Source: Fibrobacter succinogenes
GTDB lineage: Bacteria > Fibrobacterota > Fibrobacteria > Fibrobacterales > CADBQJ01
Length of the DNA stretch: 9,539 nt
Assembly (NCBI GenBank): GCA_902796785.1
Contig: CADBQJ010000183.1
Location: forward strand, 1 to 9,539
Direction of reading: 5' to 3'
The notes under the pieces were generated by a model. It ran no database searches. It saw only the letters and a list, made by a program, of their open reading frames with translations, and was not told the DNA's origin. A program made the translations under genes and the position numbers. Shown here one piece after another: positions 1 through 7,451 of the stretch (positions are counted from its first letter, which is position 1; every line of letters starts with the position of its first letter).

Positions 1-37
1 CGCCGCAATGCGGGCAGGTGAGGTGGAGTTCGGTCAT
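1..37 (-). CDS. Partial CDS: N-terminus of a putative zinc-ribbon protein
   Basis: Only the first 12 codons are inside the window; the gene runs off the left edge. They read M-T-E-L-H-L-T-C-P-H-C-G. The Cys-Pro-His-Cys-Gly is a CxxC knuckle of the kind that opens zinc ribbons in many small bacterial proteins. The ATG shares four bases (ATGA) with the stop codon of the upstream 166-residue gene, which is a classic translational-coupling arrangement and the main reason for believing this start. A GGGA sits very close to the ATG and is a poor ribosome site, consistent with coupling. No function can be assigned from 12 residues. The second half of the zinc site and everything after it lie outside the window. 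Confidence 0.55.
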   Translation of the reverse strand, partial: MTELHLTCPHCG

Positions 38-534
38 TTCCCGTCCGTCAGTCTGAGCGCCACGGCGTAGACGGCGGGGATCTGCCTGCCGTCCTCGTTC
101 TCCTCGTACTTGCCGAGGTAGTCGTAGAGGTTCGAGTCGGAGGGGTCCACCTCCTTCTGGAACTCGAGGTCGTAGACGATGTTGGTCTGGTCGCGCTTTT
201 CCGAGCGCCGCGCCTTCAGCCCCGTCAGCACGGCGGTGAAGGTGATGTCGTCGAAGTCCACGTCGAGCTCGACGTGCTGCGGGAAGTCGAAGGAGACCGA
301 CTTCCACTGGATGGGGAACGCGAAGGCGGCCCGCACGTTCAGGCCGCGGACCTTGCTTTCCAGGCTGTTGACGAAGGTCTGCTGCGCGCCGGAGCCGTCC
401 ACGTGGCGGATGGTCAGGCGGAGCACCACGGCGTCGTTCGCGTCGCGGTCGTCGCCCCTGGCGATCGATTTTTCCCGGATGCGCTTCGTGGAGATCCTGG
501 TGAGCATTCCCTCGAAGCCGTTTTCTCTCAGCAT
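34..534 (-). CDS. Hypothetical protein, 166 residues, unrecognised
   Basis: I do not recognise this family. I start it at the ATG at 532-534 because GAGGA lies 6 bases upstream (541-545). An in-frame TTG at 562-564 would add ten residues but has no such site. The protein is soluble, with no signal peptide or membrane helix. It has a basic N-terminus (residues about 11-26), a middle that alternates hydrophobic and charged residues as beta strands do (about 35-120), and an acidic Tyr/Asn-rich stretch (about 130-152). It has one Trp and no Cys. It lies 58 bases after hrpB and overlaps the next gene by four bases, so the two are probably made together. Three sampled 60-base lines are 58, 62 and 65% GC, against 82-85% for two sampled lines of hrpB, which may mean a different origin. 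Confidence 0.7.
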   Translation of the reverse strand: MLRENGFEGMLTRISTKRIREKSIARGDDRDANDAVVLRLTIRHVDGSGAQQTFVNSLESKVRGLNVRAAFAFPIQWKSVSFDFPQHVELDVDFDDITFTAVLTGLKARRSEKRDQTNIVYDLEFQKEVDPSDSNLYDYLGKYEENEDGRQIPAVYAVALRLTDGK

Positions 535-592
535 TGTCTTTCCTCGACGTTCGGTTTTCCCCAAAATAGAAAACGGGGAAGGCGCGGAAACG
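535..592. other. AT-rich intergenic spacer with a 6-bp inverted repeat
   Basis: This 58-base gap between hrpB and the 166-residue gene is the longest non-coding stretch in the window and holds its most AT-rich patch. TTCCCC at 557-562 and GGGGAA at 575-580 form a perfect 6-bp inverted repeat around a 12-base loop. On the minus strand a TATTTT (563-568) could act as a -10 box, with TTTCCG about 16 bases upstream as a weak -35. No T-run follows the repeat on the minus strand, so it does not look like an intrinsic terminator. It could be a weak internal promoter or a transcript-processing site; the sequence does not decide. The GAGGA ribosome site at 541-545 is inside it. Confidence 0.3.
541..545 (-). 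promoter_or_regulatory. Shine-Dalgarno site of the 166-residue gene
   Basis: GAGGA on the minus strand, six bases before the ATG at 532-534. It decides between this ATG and the upstream TTG at 562-564. Confidence 0.65.
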
Positions 593-3040
593 TCATCGGG
601 AAGGGCGCCTTTTGCGCGCCTCCTGCGCGTTCCACGGGTCTTCGGGCCAGTTGTGCTTCGGGTAGCGCCCCTTCATCTCCTTGCGGACCTCGGCGTAGGA
701 GCCGCGCCAGAAGCCGGGGAGGTCCTCGGTGGTCTGGATGGGGCGCCGCGCGGGCGAGAGGAGCACGAGGCGCAGCGGCGCGTTCCCGATCCGGGGATGC
801 TCGTCCATTCCGAAGAAGGCCTGCAGCGGGGCGGCGAGCGAGGCGCGGCCCTCCTCGTACTCGACCGGCCACGAGCTTCCCGAGGGGAGCGCGAGGCGGT
901 CGGGGAATTCGGCGTCGAGCGCCCGCAGCAGCCGGTGGCCGAGCGCGCCGCGCAGGATGTTCGCGAGGTCGCCTTCGCGCGGGACGGAGAGCGCCTCTTC
1001 GGCGATCTTCCGCGCGAGCGCGCCGTCCGACCAGTCGGGCCACGGGTCGCCCTGCGCGCGGAACGCCGCGGCCGCGCGGCGGACCAGCGAACGCGCCGCC
1101 GGGGTCCACGGGAGGGCTTCGTCGCCGCGCTCGAGCAGGTCGGCCCTCCAGGCCTCGAGCTCCTCCTCGGGCGTGGCGGGGACGGGCGTTTCGGCGAGGG
1201 GCAGCGCTCCCCAGAAGGTCCGCGCCTTCGCGTTCGCGCAGCCCCTCTTCGCGTTCCAGGCGACGGTCCGCTCCTCGCGCAGCCACCGCTCGCGCAGTTC
1301 GCCGGGGAGCGCGTCGAGGTCCTCGGGCGAGACGGGGGCGGCGATCCGCGCGCGCAGGTCCGCGCCCGCGCCGCCCAGCTCGAGCGCGGCGATCCATTCC
1401 CGCGAGCGGAGCGCGTCGCCCTCGGGCAGGTAGCAGCCGACGCCGAGCGCGGTGGCGTACTTGCCGTCGGCGGAGGAGCGCCGGCGGGCGAGCGATCCCG
1501 GACGGGCGAGGAGGGCGAGCGCGCCGACGGAGAGCCGGGCGGAGTCGCGCGCGGGAAGGGAGAGCTGGCGGCACAGGTCGTCGGCGAGCTCGCGCAGCCG
1601 CGCGCCGAGCGCGCCCGCGGCGACGGCGGAGCCCCACGAGGAGAGCGCCTCGGAGCAGTCGCAGCCGCGGGCGTTCGCGGGGAGCCCCTCCTCCAGAATC
1701 GCGGCGAGGCGCGCGGCCGCCCGGCCGGCGCCCAGGTCCGCCGCGCGGACGAGGAAGGCCGACTGCGCGGGGGCCGCGGGAAGCTCGGCCATCCGCTTTC
1801 CCAGCGGGGTCAGGCGCCCTTCGGGGTCGAGCGCCCCGAGCCGGACGAGCGACTCCTTCGCGCGCTCCAGCTTCGCGGGGTCGGGCGGCTCGGGCCAGTC
1901 CGACGCGGGGATCGACCAGCCGCCCCAGCGCGCCAGCTCCAGCGCGACGCGCGTCAGGTCGGCGCGGGCGATCTCCGGCTCGCGCGTCTTGCGCAGCGGC
2001 TCGCGCTCGTCCCAGAAGCGGACGCAGAGCCCTGGCCGCGTCCGCCCGGCGCGGCCCGCGCGCTGCACGGCGCCGTCGAGCGAGACGCGCCGCGTGACCA
2101 GGCGCTCGAGCCCCTTCGCCTCGTCGTACCGCGACACCCGCTCCAGGCCGGAGTCGAGCACGAAGGAGATCCCCTCGACGGTGACGGAGCTTTCGGCGAT
2201 CGAGCTCGCCAGCACGACCTTGCGCCTCCCTTCGGGGGCGGGGAGGATCGCGCGGCTCTGCTCCTCGATCGGCAGCGAGCCGTGCATCGCCAGCAGCTCG
2301 ACGTCCCCGGGCAGCGAATCGCCGAGCGCCTCCTTCGCGCGCCCGATCTCCGCCAGGCCGGGGAGGAAGACGAGCGCGCCCCCGTCGGAGGTCTCGCGCA
2401 TCAGGTGGAGCAGCGACCGGGCCATCTCGCGCTCCAGGCTCTCGCGCCCGGAGGGGACGCGGTGCGAGACGGAGACGGGGAAGAGCGTCCCCGGCACGTC
2501 GACCGCGTCGTGCTCGCCGAAGACGCGGCGCAGCGCGTCGAGGTCGGGCGTCGCGGAGAGCGCCAGCAGGCGTAGCTCCGGCCGGAGTTCGCGCTGCAGG
2601 TCGCGCGCGAAGAGCATGGTCAGGTCGCCGTTCAGGCTCCGTTCGTGGAACTCGTCGAAGACGACGGCGGAGTAGCGCTCGAGCGCGGGGTCCTCCTGCA
2701 GCAGGCGCAGGAGCACGCCGTCGGTCACGACCTCGATCTCGGTCCCGGGTCCGGTCGAGGAGTCGCCCCGCGCGCGCCAGCCGACGGTCGTCCCGGGCCT
2801 TTTCCCCAGCAGCGCGGACATGCGCAGCGCGGCCCCCTTCGCGGCCACGCGCCGCGGCTCCTGCACGAGGATCCGCCCCTTGCGCCACGGGGCGTCGAGC
2901 AGGGCGAGCGGCACGAGCGTGGTCTTGCCCGAGCCGGGCGCGCCGACCACGGTCAGGCGCGTCCCCTTCTCGAGGCGCGCCGCGATTTCGGGAAGGAAGG
3001 CGCGGACGGGGTAGTCGGGGAGGGAGCCGATGTCGACCAT
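593..3040 (-). CDS. hrpB: ATP-dependent RNA helicase HrpB (DEAH-like)
   Basis: This is a full-length 815-residue helicase of the HrpB family, whose members are usually a little over 800 residues. The ATPase core holds Walker A GAPGSGKTT (33-41), motif II DEFH (129-132, followed by ERSLNGDL), motif III SAT (162-164) and motif VI QRAGRAGR (326-333). A helicase-associated region follows at about 385-480. The C-terminus carries the family's signature segment, including LSPARRPIQTTEDLPGFW (761-778) and YPKHNWPEDP (793-802). HrpB is a DEAH/RHA-type enzyme expected to unwind or remodel RNA with ATP; its cellular substrate is poorly defined. The start ATG is ten bases after the preceding stop, with GGAG at 3045-3048. 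It probably rides on the upstream transcript and has no evident tie to arabinose chemistry. Motif II has Phe where many relatives have Ile, a minor variation. Confidence 0.95.
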   Translation of the reverse strand: MVDIGSLPDYPVRAFLPEIAARLEKGTRLTVVGAPGSGKTTLVPLALLDAPWRKGRILVQEPRRVAAKGAALRMSALLGKRPGTTVGWRARGDSSTGPGTEIEVVTDGVLLRLLQEDPALERYSAVVFDEFHERSLNGDLTMLFARDLQRELRPELRLLALSATPDLDALRRVFGEHDAVDVPGTLFPVSVSHRVPSGRESLEREMARSLLHLMRETSDGGALVFLPGLAEIGRAKEALGDSLPGDVELLAMHGSLPIEEQSRAILPAPEGRRKVVLASSIAESSVTVEGISFVLDSGLERVSRYDEAKGLERLVTRRVSLDGAVQRAGRAGRTRPGLCVRFWDEREPLRKTREPEIARADLTRVALELARWGGWSIPASDWPEPPDPAKLERAKESLVRLGALDPEGRLTPLGKRMAELPAAPAQSAFLVRAADLGAGRAAARLAAILEEGLPANARGCDCSEALSSWGSAVAAGALGARLRELADDLCRQLSLPARDSARLSVGALALLARPGSLARRRSSADGKYATALGVGCYLPEGDALRSREWIAALELGGAGADLRARIAAPVSPEDLDALPGELRERWLREERTVAWNAKRGCANAKARTFWGALPLAETPVPATPEEELEAWRADLLERGDEALPWTPAARSLVRRAAAAFRAQGDPWPDWSDGALARKIAEEALSVPREGDLANILRGALGHRLLRALDAEFPDRLALPSGSSWPVEYEEGRASLAAPLQAFFGMDEHPRIGNAPLRLVLLSPARRPIQTTEDLPGFWRGSYAEVRKEMKGRYPKHNWPEDPWNAQEARKRRPSR

Positions 3041-3050
3041 GGCGCTCCGT

Positions 3051-5429
3051 TCAGATCGAGAGCGCCCCCGACGCCGACGCGACGACCATCGCGGCGATCG
3101 CCAGCGCCAGCGGCACGCGGAAGAGCCGTTCGCGCCCGGTGCGGTCGCCGGCGTGGAGCGCGAGCAGCCCGACCGCCGGCATCACCATCGGGTAGACGAG
3201 GCGGAAGTCGTTGTGGCACGAGTAGGGCGCGTACCATCGGAAGAAGGCCAGCGCCGCGAGCGAGAGGAAGAAGGCCAGCGCCGTCGGGAGGAAGTTCCGC
3301 CCGGCCAGCAGCTTCGGGTGGAGCGCCATCCCGAGCAGCATGACCGCCGCCAGGACCAGCAGCGCCCATCCCATGACCAGCCCCTCGGTCCTGCGCTTCG
3401 GCCCGAGGTTGAATTCGCCCGTGAGCGAGCTGCGCATGGCGTAGTTGAGGAAGTAGTGGCGCCCGTAGGCGTCGCTCCAGGCGCTGGTGTAGGGGTTCTT
3501 CAGGAAGGTGCGCACCTTGAACCGCAGGAAGTTCTCCGGCCCGTTGCCCACCTTCAGCGCGGAGTTGAGCGCGCGGCCGGAGCTGCCGGTGAGCGCGTTG
3601 CCGCCCTTGGAGACCGCCATCGCCACGTTGTCGCCGAAGGAGAGCCCGAGCCCGGCGCAGAGGATCAGCGCGGCGGCGAGGAACTGCCTCGGGAGGAGCC
3701 GCGGGACGCGGAAGAGCGCGAGGAGCATCAGCAGCCCGACCTCGCCGAGCGGGATGAGCCCGTTGGACTTGGCGACGACGGTCAGCGAGACGAAGAGGCA
3801 GGCCTTGTAGAGCTGGCCCGGGCGTCCCTCCTTCCACCAGAGCGCGATGCGGAGGAACGACTGCGCGCAGAGGAAGTAGAAGAGCGGGTCGTTGCCCACG
3901 CGCGGCGCGAAGAGGAACCCGGAGGGCCAGAAGGCCAGCAGCGCGAAGAGGAGCGCGCGCCAGAGGCGGCGCTTCGGGAGCAGCAGCGAGAGGAACGACC
4001 AGCCGGTCCAGACGAAGCCGGCCCAGCAGAGGAGCGAGAAGCCCTGGAGCAGGCGCGTGGAGTCGAACGAGGTGAAGGCCTCGGCGGTCCCGACGATCAG
4101 CGCGCCGATCAGGTAGTAGAGCGGGGGCTGGTGGAATTCCCATCCGCCGTCGGGGTCGGGGAGCGAACGATGCGTCAAAAGCCAGCGGACGTACTCCAGG
4201 TGCGCGTCGGCGTCGTAGGAGTAGAGGCTGTAGCGCGTGTTCAGGTACGTGTAGGCGGCCACGAGCGCGGCGGAGCAGAAGATCGCCGTGAAGGCCTTGC
4301 CGCGCCGGGCGAGCCGCGCGGCCGAGAAGGCGAAGAGGAAGAAGCCCGCGAGGACCGCGCCCGCGCTGAGCGGGGAGCGGACGACGTAGACCTCGACGCC
4401 GCCGATGCCGCCGTGGTTGACGACGTGCATCGCGAAGTGGCGCCTGTGGCCGTTCTTGCCCGGAGGGATGTCGACGACGAAGCCGTCGGTCCAGTCGTAG
4501 AGGCTCCCCTCGATTTTGTCGAGGTCGACCGGGACGCCGTCCACGTGGAGCGAGACGAAGTGGTCGTCGGGCACGATGCGGACGCGGCCGATGTCGAAGA
4601 AGAGGCGGCTGCAGTCGAACTCCAGCCCGAAGGGGCCGCTCAGCTCGCCGGAGCGCGAGGGGAGCCGGTCGGGATGGGTCGTCGCCCTGGCGGTGGTCAG
4701 CGTGACGTTCTCCACGCGCAGGTGGTTGACGCATTCGCCGACGACGGCCAGCAGGAGCCCCAGGACCGTCAGCGCGGTCCAGAGGACCGTCCGGCCGGAG
4801 GGTCTGCGGAAGAGGCGCTTCGGGGCCGAGCGGTCGACGAGCCCCTCCTCGGTCAGCGTGGCGCCCACCGGGCGGTCGTGCGCCTCCTGCGGGACGCGCC
4901 GGCGCGAGACCTGGGTCCGGAAGCAGACGCCGACCGTCGGGACCGATTCGGGCAGCGAGGCCAGCAGGCGGTCGTAGCATCCGCCGCCGCGCCCCAGCCG
5001 CTCGCCGGAGCGGCCGAAGACGGTTCCGGGGACCAGCACGAGGTCGGGAGTCCGCGCGGCGGCGGGCAGCGACGCGACGGGCTGGAGAACGCCCAGCTCG
5101 GAGCGCTCCAGCTGCGTCCCGGGGTCGGAGACGGGGACGAGCTCCAGCGAGCCGTCGGGCGTCGTCCGGGGCAGCAGCAGCTCGCGGCCGGGCTTCCCGC
5201 GGAGCCAGGCGAGGAGCGCGGGGCGCACGTCCGGTTCGCTCCGCATCGGCCAGAAGGCGGCGAGCGAGGCGACGCCGCGCTCCTCCAGGAGCGAGGCGAG
5301 CCCCTCGGAGACGCGCTCGGACGCCCACGCGCGGTCGGCGTCGCGCATGGCGGCGACCCGTTTCAGCGCGGCCTTGCGCAGCGCGCGGGGATCAGAAGCG
5401 GACGCGCTTGAAAAGAACTTCGGGAACAT
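3051..5429 (-). CDS. Fusion: 5-formyltetrahydrofolate cyclo-ligase + GT-C-like membrane glycosyltransferase
   Basis: One uninterrupted 792-residue frame encodes two proteins that are normally separate. Residues about 13-198 are 5-formyltetrahydrofolate cyclo-ligase (5,10-methenyltetrahydrofolate synthetase), which converts 5-formyl-THF to methenyl-THF with ATP. The evidence is the basic N-terminal stretch, FWPMRSEPD (59-67), LVPGTVFG (132-139), the glycine-rich RLGRGGGCYDR (144-154) and the terminal TEEGL. From about residue 204 a basic stretch leads into a polytopic membrane protein of roughly 13 helices. TM1 (about 214-232) is followed by a soluble domain (about 234-350), then further helices. 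Marks of PMT/DUF2142-like transferases are YDADAHLEY (405-413), HQPPLYY (433-439), RVGNDPLFY (510-518), the SSLTGEF loop (667-673) and a late DFRLVYP (741-747). The start ATG overlaps the reductase gene by 38 bases and has no clear ribosome site, but no other ATG, GTG or TTG keeps the folate domain intact. The acceptor is unknown; given its neighbours, arabinosyl transfer is my inference. Confidence 0.85.
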   Translation of the reverse strand: MFPKFFSSASASDPRALRKAALKRVAAMRDADRAWASERVSEGLASLLEERGVASLAAFWPMRSEPDVRPALLAWLRGKPGRELLLPRTTPDGSLELVPVSDPGTQLERSELGVLQPVASLPAAARTPDLVLVPGTVFGRSGERLGRGGGCYDRLLASLPESVPTVGVCFRTQVSRRRVPQEAHDRPVGATLTEEGLVDRSAPKRLFRRPSGRTVLWTALTVLGLLLAVVGECVNHLRVENVTLTTARATTHPDRLPSRSGELSGPFGLEFDCSRLFFDIGRVRIVPDDHFVSLHVDGVPVDLDKIEGSLYDWTDGFVVDIPPGKNGHRRHFAMHVVNHGGIGGVEVYVVRSPLSAGAVLAGFFLFAFSAARLARRGKAFTAIFCSAALVAAYTYLNTRYSLYSYDADAHLEYVRWLLTHRSLPDPDGGWEFHQPPLYYLIGALIVGTAEAFTSFDSTRLLQGFSLLCWAGFVWTGWSFLSLLLPKRRLWRALLFALLAFWPSGFLFAPRVGNDPLFYFLCAQSFLRIALWWKEGRPGQLYKACLFVSLTVVAKSNGLIPLGEVGLLMLLALFRVPRLLPRQFLAAALILCAGLGLSFGDNVAMAVSKGGNALTGSSGRALNSALKVGNGPENFLRFKVRTFLKNPYTSAWSDAYGRHYFLNYAMRSSLTGEFNLGPKRRTEGLVMGWALLVLAAVMLLGMALHPKLLAGRNFLPTALAFFLSLAALAFFRWYAPYSCHNDFRLVYPMVMPAVGLLALHAGDRTGRERLFRVPLALAIAAMVVASASGALSI

Positions 5430-6141
5430 GGCGGACGACGAACATGACGAGGGCCCAGACGCGGGGGACGTAGAGGGTGCCCTGGAACGACGGATTCTTC
5501 ATCGCGCGGTGGATGGCCGCGCCCACGGCGTCGCTCTTCGCGAAGAGCGGGCCCTGCTTCAGGTGGGCGGTCATCGGGCTGCTCACCAGGCCGGGCTTGA
5601 CGTCGATCACGCGGATCCCCTTCTTCGAGAGGCGGACGAAGAGGCCGTCGACGAAGGTGGCCAGCGCCGCCTTGGCCGCGCCGTAGAGGTAGTTGGACTC
5701 GCGCCCGCGGTCGGCGGCGACGGAGGAGATGACCGCCAGGCAGCCGCTTCCCCGTTCCTCGAGCTTTTGCGCCAGGCGGTTGCAGAGCGCCACCGCGGAG
5801 GTGCCGTTGTTGTTGAACTCGCGCACGGCCAGGTCGGTGTCGGCCTGGCAGGCCGCCTGGTCGGGGAGCGAGCCGTAGGCCACCAGGACCGCGTCGGCCC
5901 CGCCCTCGGCCTTCGCCCAGGCGGCGTCGACCGCGCCCTGCTGCGCGGAGAGGTCGGAGAGGTCGGCGACGACGACGTCGGCGGAGGCCGCGCCGAAGGC
6001 GAGAAGGTCGTTCCGGACGGCGTCGAGCTTCTCGGGGCTGCGGCCCACGAGGACCAGCCGGGCCTTTTCCGCGGCGTAGCGCCTCATGGCGCCCAGCGCC
6101 ATCGCGGAAGTGGCGCCGAAGACGATGACGTTATCGGACAT
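5392..6141 (-). CDS. dprE2: DprE2-like decaprenylphosphoryl-2-keto-ribose reductase (SDR)
   Basis: This 249-residue classical short-chain dehydrogenase has the right features for DprE2, which reduces polyprenyl-phosphoryl-2-keto-erythro-pentose to the D-arabinose form with NAD(P)H. The nucleotide-binding turn is GATSAMA (9-15). The catalytic set is Ser139/Ser140, Tyr153 and Lys157 (YGAAK). Beyond the general fold, M-T-A-H-L-K-Q-G-P-L (190-199) and the C-terminal RHVPEVLFKR (237-246) match my recollection of the mycobacterial protein, and the hydrophobic tail could anchor it to the membrane face. I start at the ATG at 6139-6141 because GGAGG lies five bases before it; a TTG four codons upstream lacks this. 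The first 11 bases overlap the end of dprE1, as expected for a pair that works as one epimerase. It could be another polyprenyl-sugar reductase, but the neighbours argue against that. Confidence 0.88.
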   Translation of the reverse strand: MSDNVIVFGATSAMALGAMRRYAAEKARLVLVGRSPEKLDAVRNDLLAFGAASADVVVADLSDLSAQQGAVDAAWAKAEGGADAVLVAYGSLPDQAACQADTDLAVREFNNNGTSAVALCNRLAQKLEERGSGCLAVISSVAADRGRESNYLYGAAKAALATFVDGLFVRLSKKGIRVIDVKPGLVSSPMTAHLKQGPLFAKSDAVGAAIHRAMKNPSFQGTLYVPRVWALVMFVVRHVPEVLFKRVRF

Positions 6142-7447
6142 GGGTGCCTCCAAGCCTTCTCCAAAGGCTCGACGAGAAACGGGGGTCGACGTGTTCGGCG
6201 AATTCGTTCAGCCGGGGGAAGCTCGCCTCGAACATCTTCGGGGCCATGCGCGCGTCCTTGGCCGGGTAGAGCGCGCCCTTCGCCTCGGTCACGATGTCGT
6301 CGAGCATGGAGAGGAAGTCGAGCGTCTCCTTCCCCTCGTTGGGGAAGTCGAGCGCGAAGGTGATGCCGGGGCGCGGGAAGCTGAGCATGCCCGGCGAGCG
6401 CACGTCGCCGAAGGTCTTCAGCACGCTGAGGAAGGTCCCCTTGCCGTAGGCCGAGATGCGCCGCAGCATCTCCGCGGTGGCTTCCTCGCCGTCGCCGAAG
6501 GGGAGAACGCACTGGTACTGGAAGAAGCCGCGCTTTCCGTACATGCGGTTCCAGTCCTCGATCGCGTCGAGCGGGTAGAAGAAGGGGACGTAGTGCTGCA
6601 GCCCGGAGACCCTTTCGCCGAGCGTCTTGCGCCAGTAGAGCGCGTTGAAGGCGCGGATGGTCAGCTTGTTGAGCAGCCATTCGGGCGCCTCGCAGGGGAA
6701 CGCGACCTTGGGGACGAAGGGCTCCTTCTTCTCCTCGACGGTCACGTCGGCGTGGTTGCCGGCCATGAAGAGCCCGCGGCCGAGCTGCGCGCCCGAGGAG
6801 GTGCCGTCCACCCAGGAGACGCTGTATTCGTATTTCGGGGCGAGCTCCTTCGAGAGCTGGAGGAACTCGCGCAGCGACCCGAAGCGGATGGTCTCCGTCC
6901 GCAGCCAGGGGCCGCGCACCTTCCGCAGCCGCATCTTCACGTCGAGGATGAGCCCGGTCAGCCCCAGCCCGCCGATCGTGGCGGCGAAGAGCGCGGGGTT
7001 CTCGGTGCGCGAGCACCAGAGCGTCTCGCCGGTGGAGCGGAGCAGGCGGAACCCGTCGACCACGCAGCCGAAGGTGCCCGCCACGTGGTGGTTCTTGCCG
7101 TGCACGTCGTTGGCGATCGCGCCGCCCACCGTCACCTGGCTCGTGCCGGGGGAGGCGGGGAGGAAGAAGCCGCGCGGCAGCGCGAAGGCGAGGATCTCGC
7201 GGAGCGTGACGCCCGATTCGCAGTGGAGCTCGCCGGTTTCGGGGTCGAAGGAGACGAAGCGGCAGAGCCCGCGCGTCATGAGCAGCGTGCCGCCCTCGTT
7301 CAGGCAGCTGTCGCCGTAGCTGCGGCCCATGCCGTAGGCGAGGTAGCGCTTCTCCGGATCGAAGTCGATTTTTTCGTGCAGCCACTGGAGCCGTTTCACG
7401 TCGGCCGTTTCGACTTTCGGGTACCTGCCCCACGAACTCACGATCAT
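6131..7447 (-). CDS. dprE1: DprE1-like decaprenylphosphoryl-beta-D-ribose 2'-oxidase (FAD)
   Basis: This 438-residue flavoprotein belongs to the vanillyl-alcohol-oxidase-type FAD family and matches DprE1, which oxidises the 2'-hydroxyl of polyprenyl-phosphoryl-ribose to a ketone. The FAD domain shows GMGRSYGDS (39-47), PGTSQVTVGGAIANDVHGKNHH (starting at Pro100 and ending at His121 in two adjoining parts, the second being HGKNHH 116-121) and TIGGLGLTG (157-165). The substrate domain keeps YPAKDAR (394-400), whose Lys397 aligns with catalytic Lys418 of the Mycobacterium tuberculosis enzyme. At the site of that enzyme's Cys387, the target of benzothiazinones, this protein has Ala365. The start ATG follows the prenyltransferase stop by four bases, with GGAG at 7456-7459 inside the preceding coding end. 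No signal peptide is visible. Other aldonolactone-oxidase-like members of the superfamily are less likely because of the long HGKNHH match and the adjacent reductase. Confidence 0.92.
   Translation of the reverse strand: MIVSSWGRYPKVETADVKRLQWLHEKIDFDPEKRYLAYGMGRSYGDSCLNEGGTLLMTRGLCRFVSFDPETGELHCESGVTLREILAFALPRGFFLPASPGTSQVTVGGAIANDVHGKNHHVAGTFGCVVDGFRLLRSTGETLWCSRTENPALFAATIGGLGLTGLILDVKMRLRKVRGPWLRTETIRFGSLREFLQLSKELAPKYEYSVSWVDGTSSGAQLGRGLFMAGNHADVTVEEKKEPFVPKVAFPCEAPEWLLNKLTIRAFNALYWRKTLGERVSGLQHYVPFFYPLDAIEDWNRMYGKRGFFQYQCVLPFGDGEEATAEMLRRISAYGKGTFLSVLKTFGDVRSPGMLSFPRPGITFALDFPNEGKETLDFLSMLDDIVTEAKGALYPAKDARMAPKMFEASFPRLNEFAEHVDPRFSSSLWRRLGGTHVR
6147..6151 (-). promoter_or_regulatory. 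Shine-Dalgarno site of dprE2 that fixes its start
   Basis: GGAGG on the minus strand lies five bases before the ATG at 6139-6141. It sits inside the final codons of dprE1. It favours this ATG over the in-frame TTG at 6151-6153, which itself overlaps the motif. Confidence 0.75.
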
Positions 7448-7451
7448 CGCG

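Noticed and set aside
557..580. Intrinsic terminator after hrpB
   Set aside because: The stem is only 6 bp with a 12-base loop, and no T-run follows on the minus strand.
179..2575. Long plus-strand open frame of about 800 codons opposite hrpB
   Set aside because: Its product is low-complexity, Arg/Ala/Gly/Glu-rich and matches no family, while the minus strand encodes all helicase motifs. High-GC codon bias keeps antisense frames open.
4780..4880. Hidden separate start for the glycosyltransferase, or a frameshift at the fusion junction
   Set aside because: GAGGAGG resembles a ribosome site, but it encodes the conserved TEEG of the folate enzyme and no ATG, GTG or TTG follows at a useful distance. 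The frame is continuous on both sides, so nothing in the sequence itself signals an error.
3030..5411. Long plus-strand open frame opposite the fusion gene
   Set aside because: The composition is dominated by Arg, Glu, Gly and Ala with no domain, and the opposite strand has clear folate-enzyme and membrane motifs.
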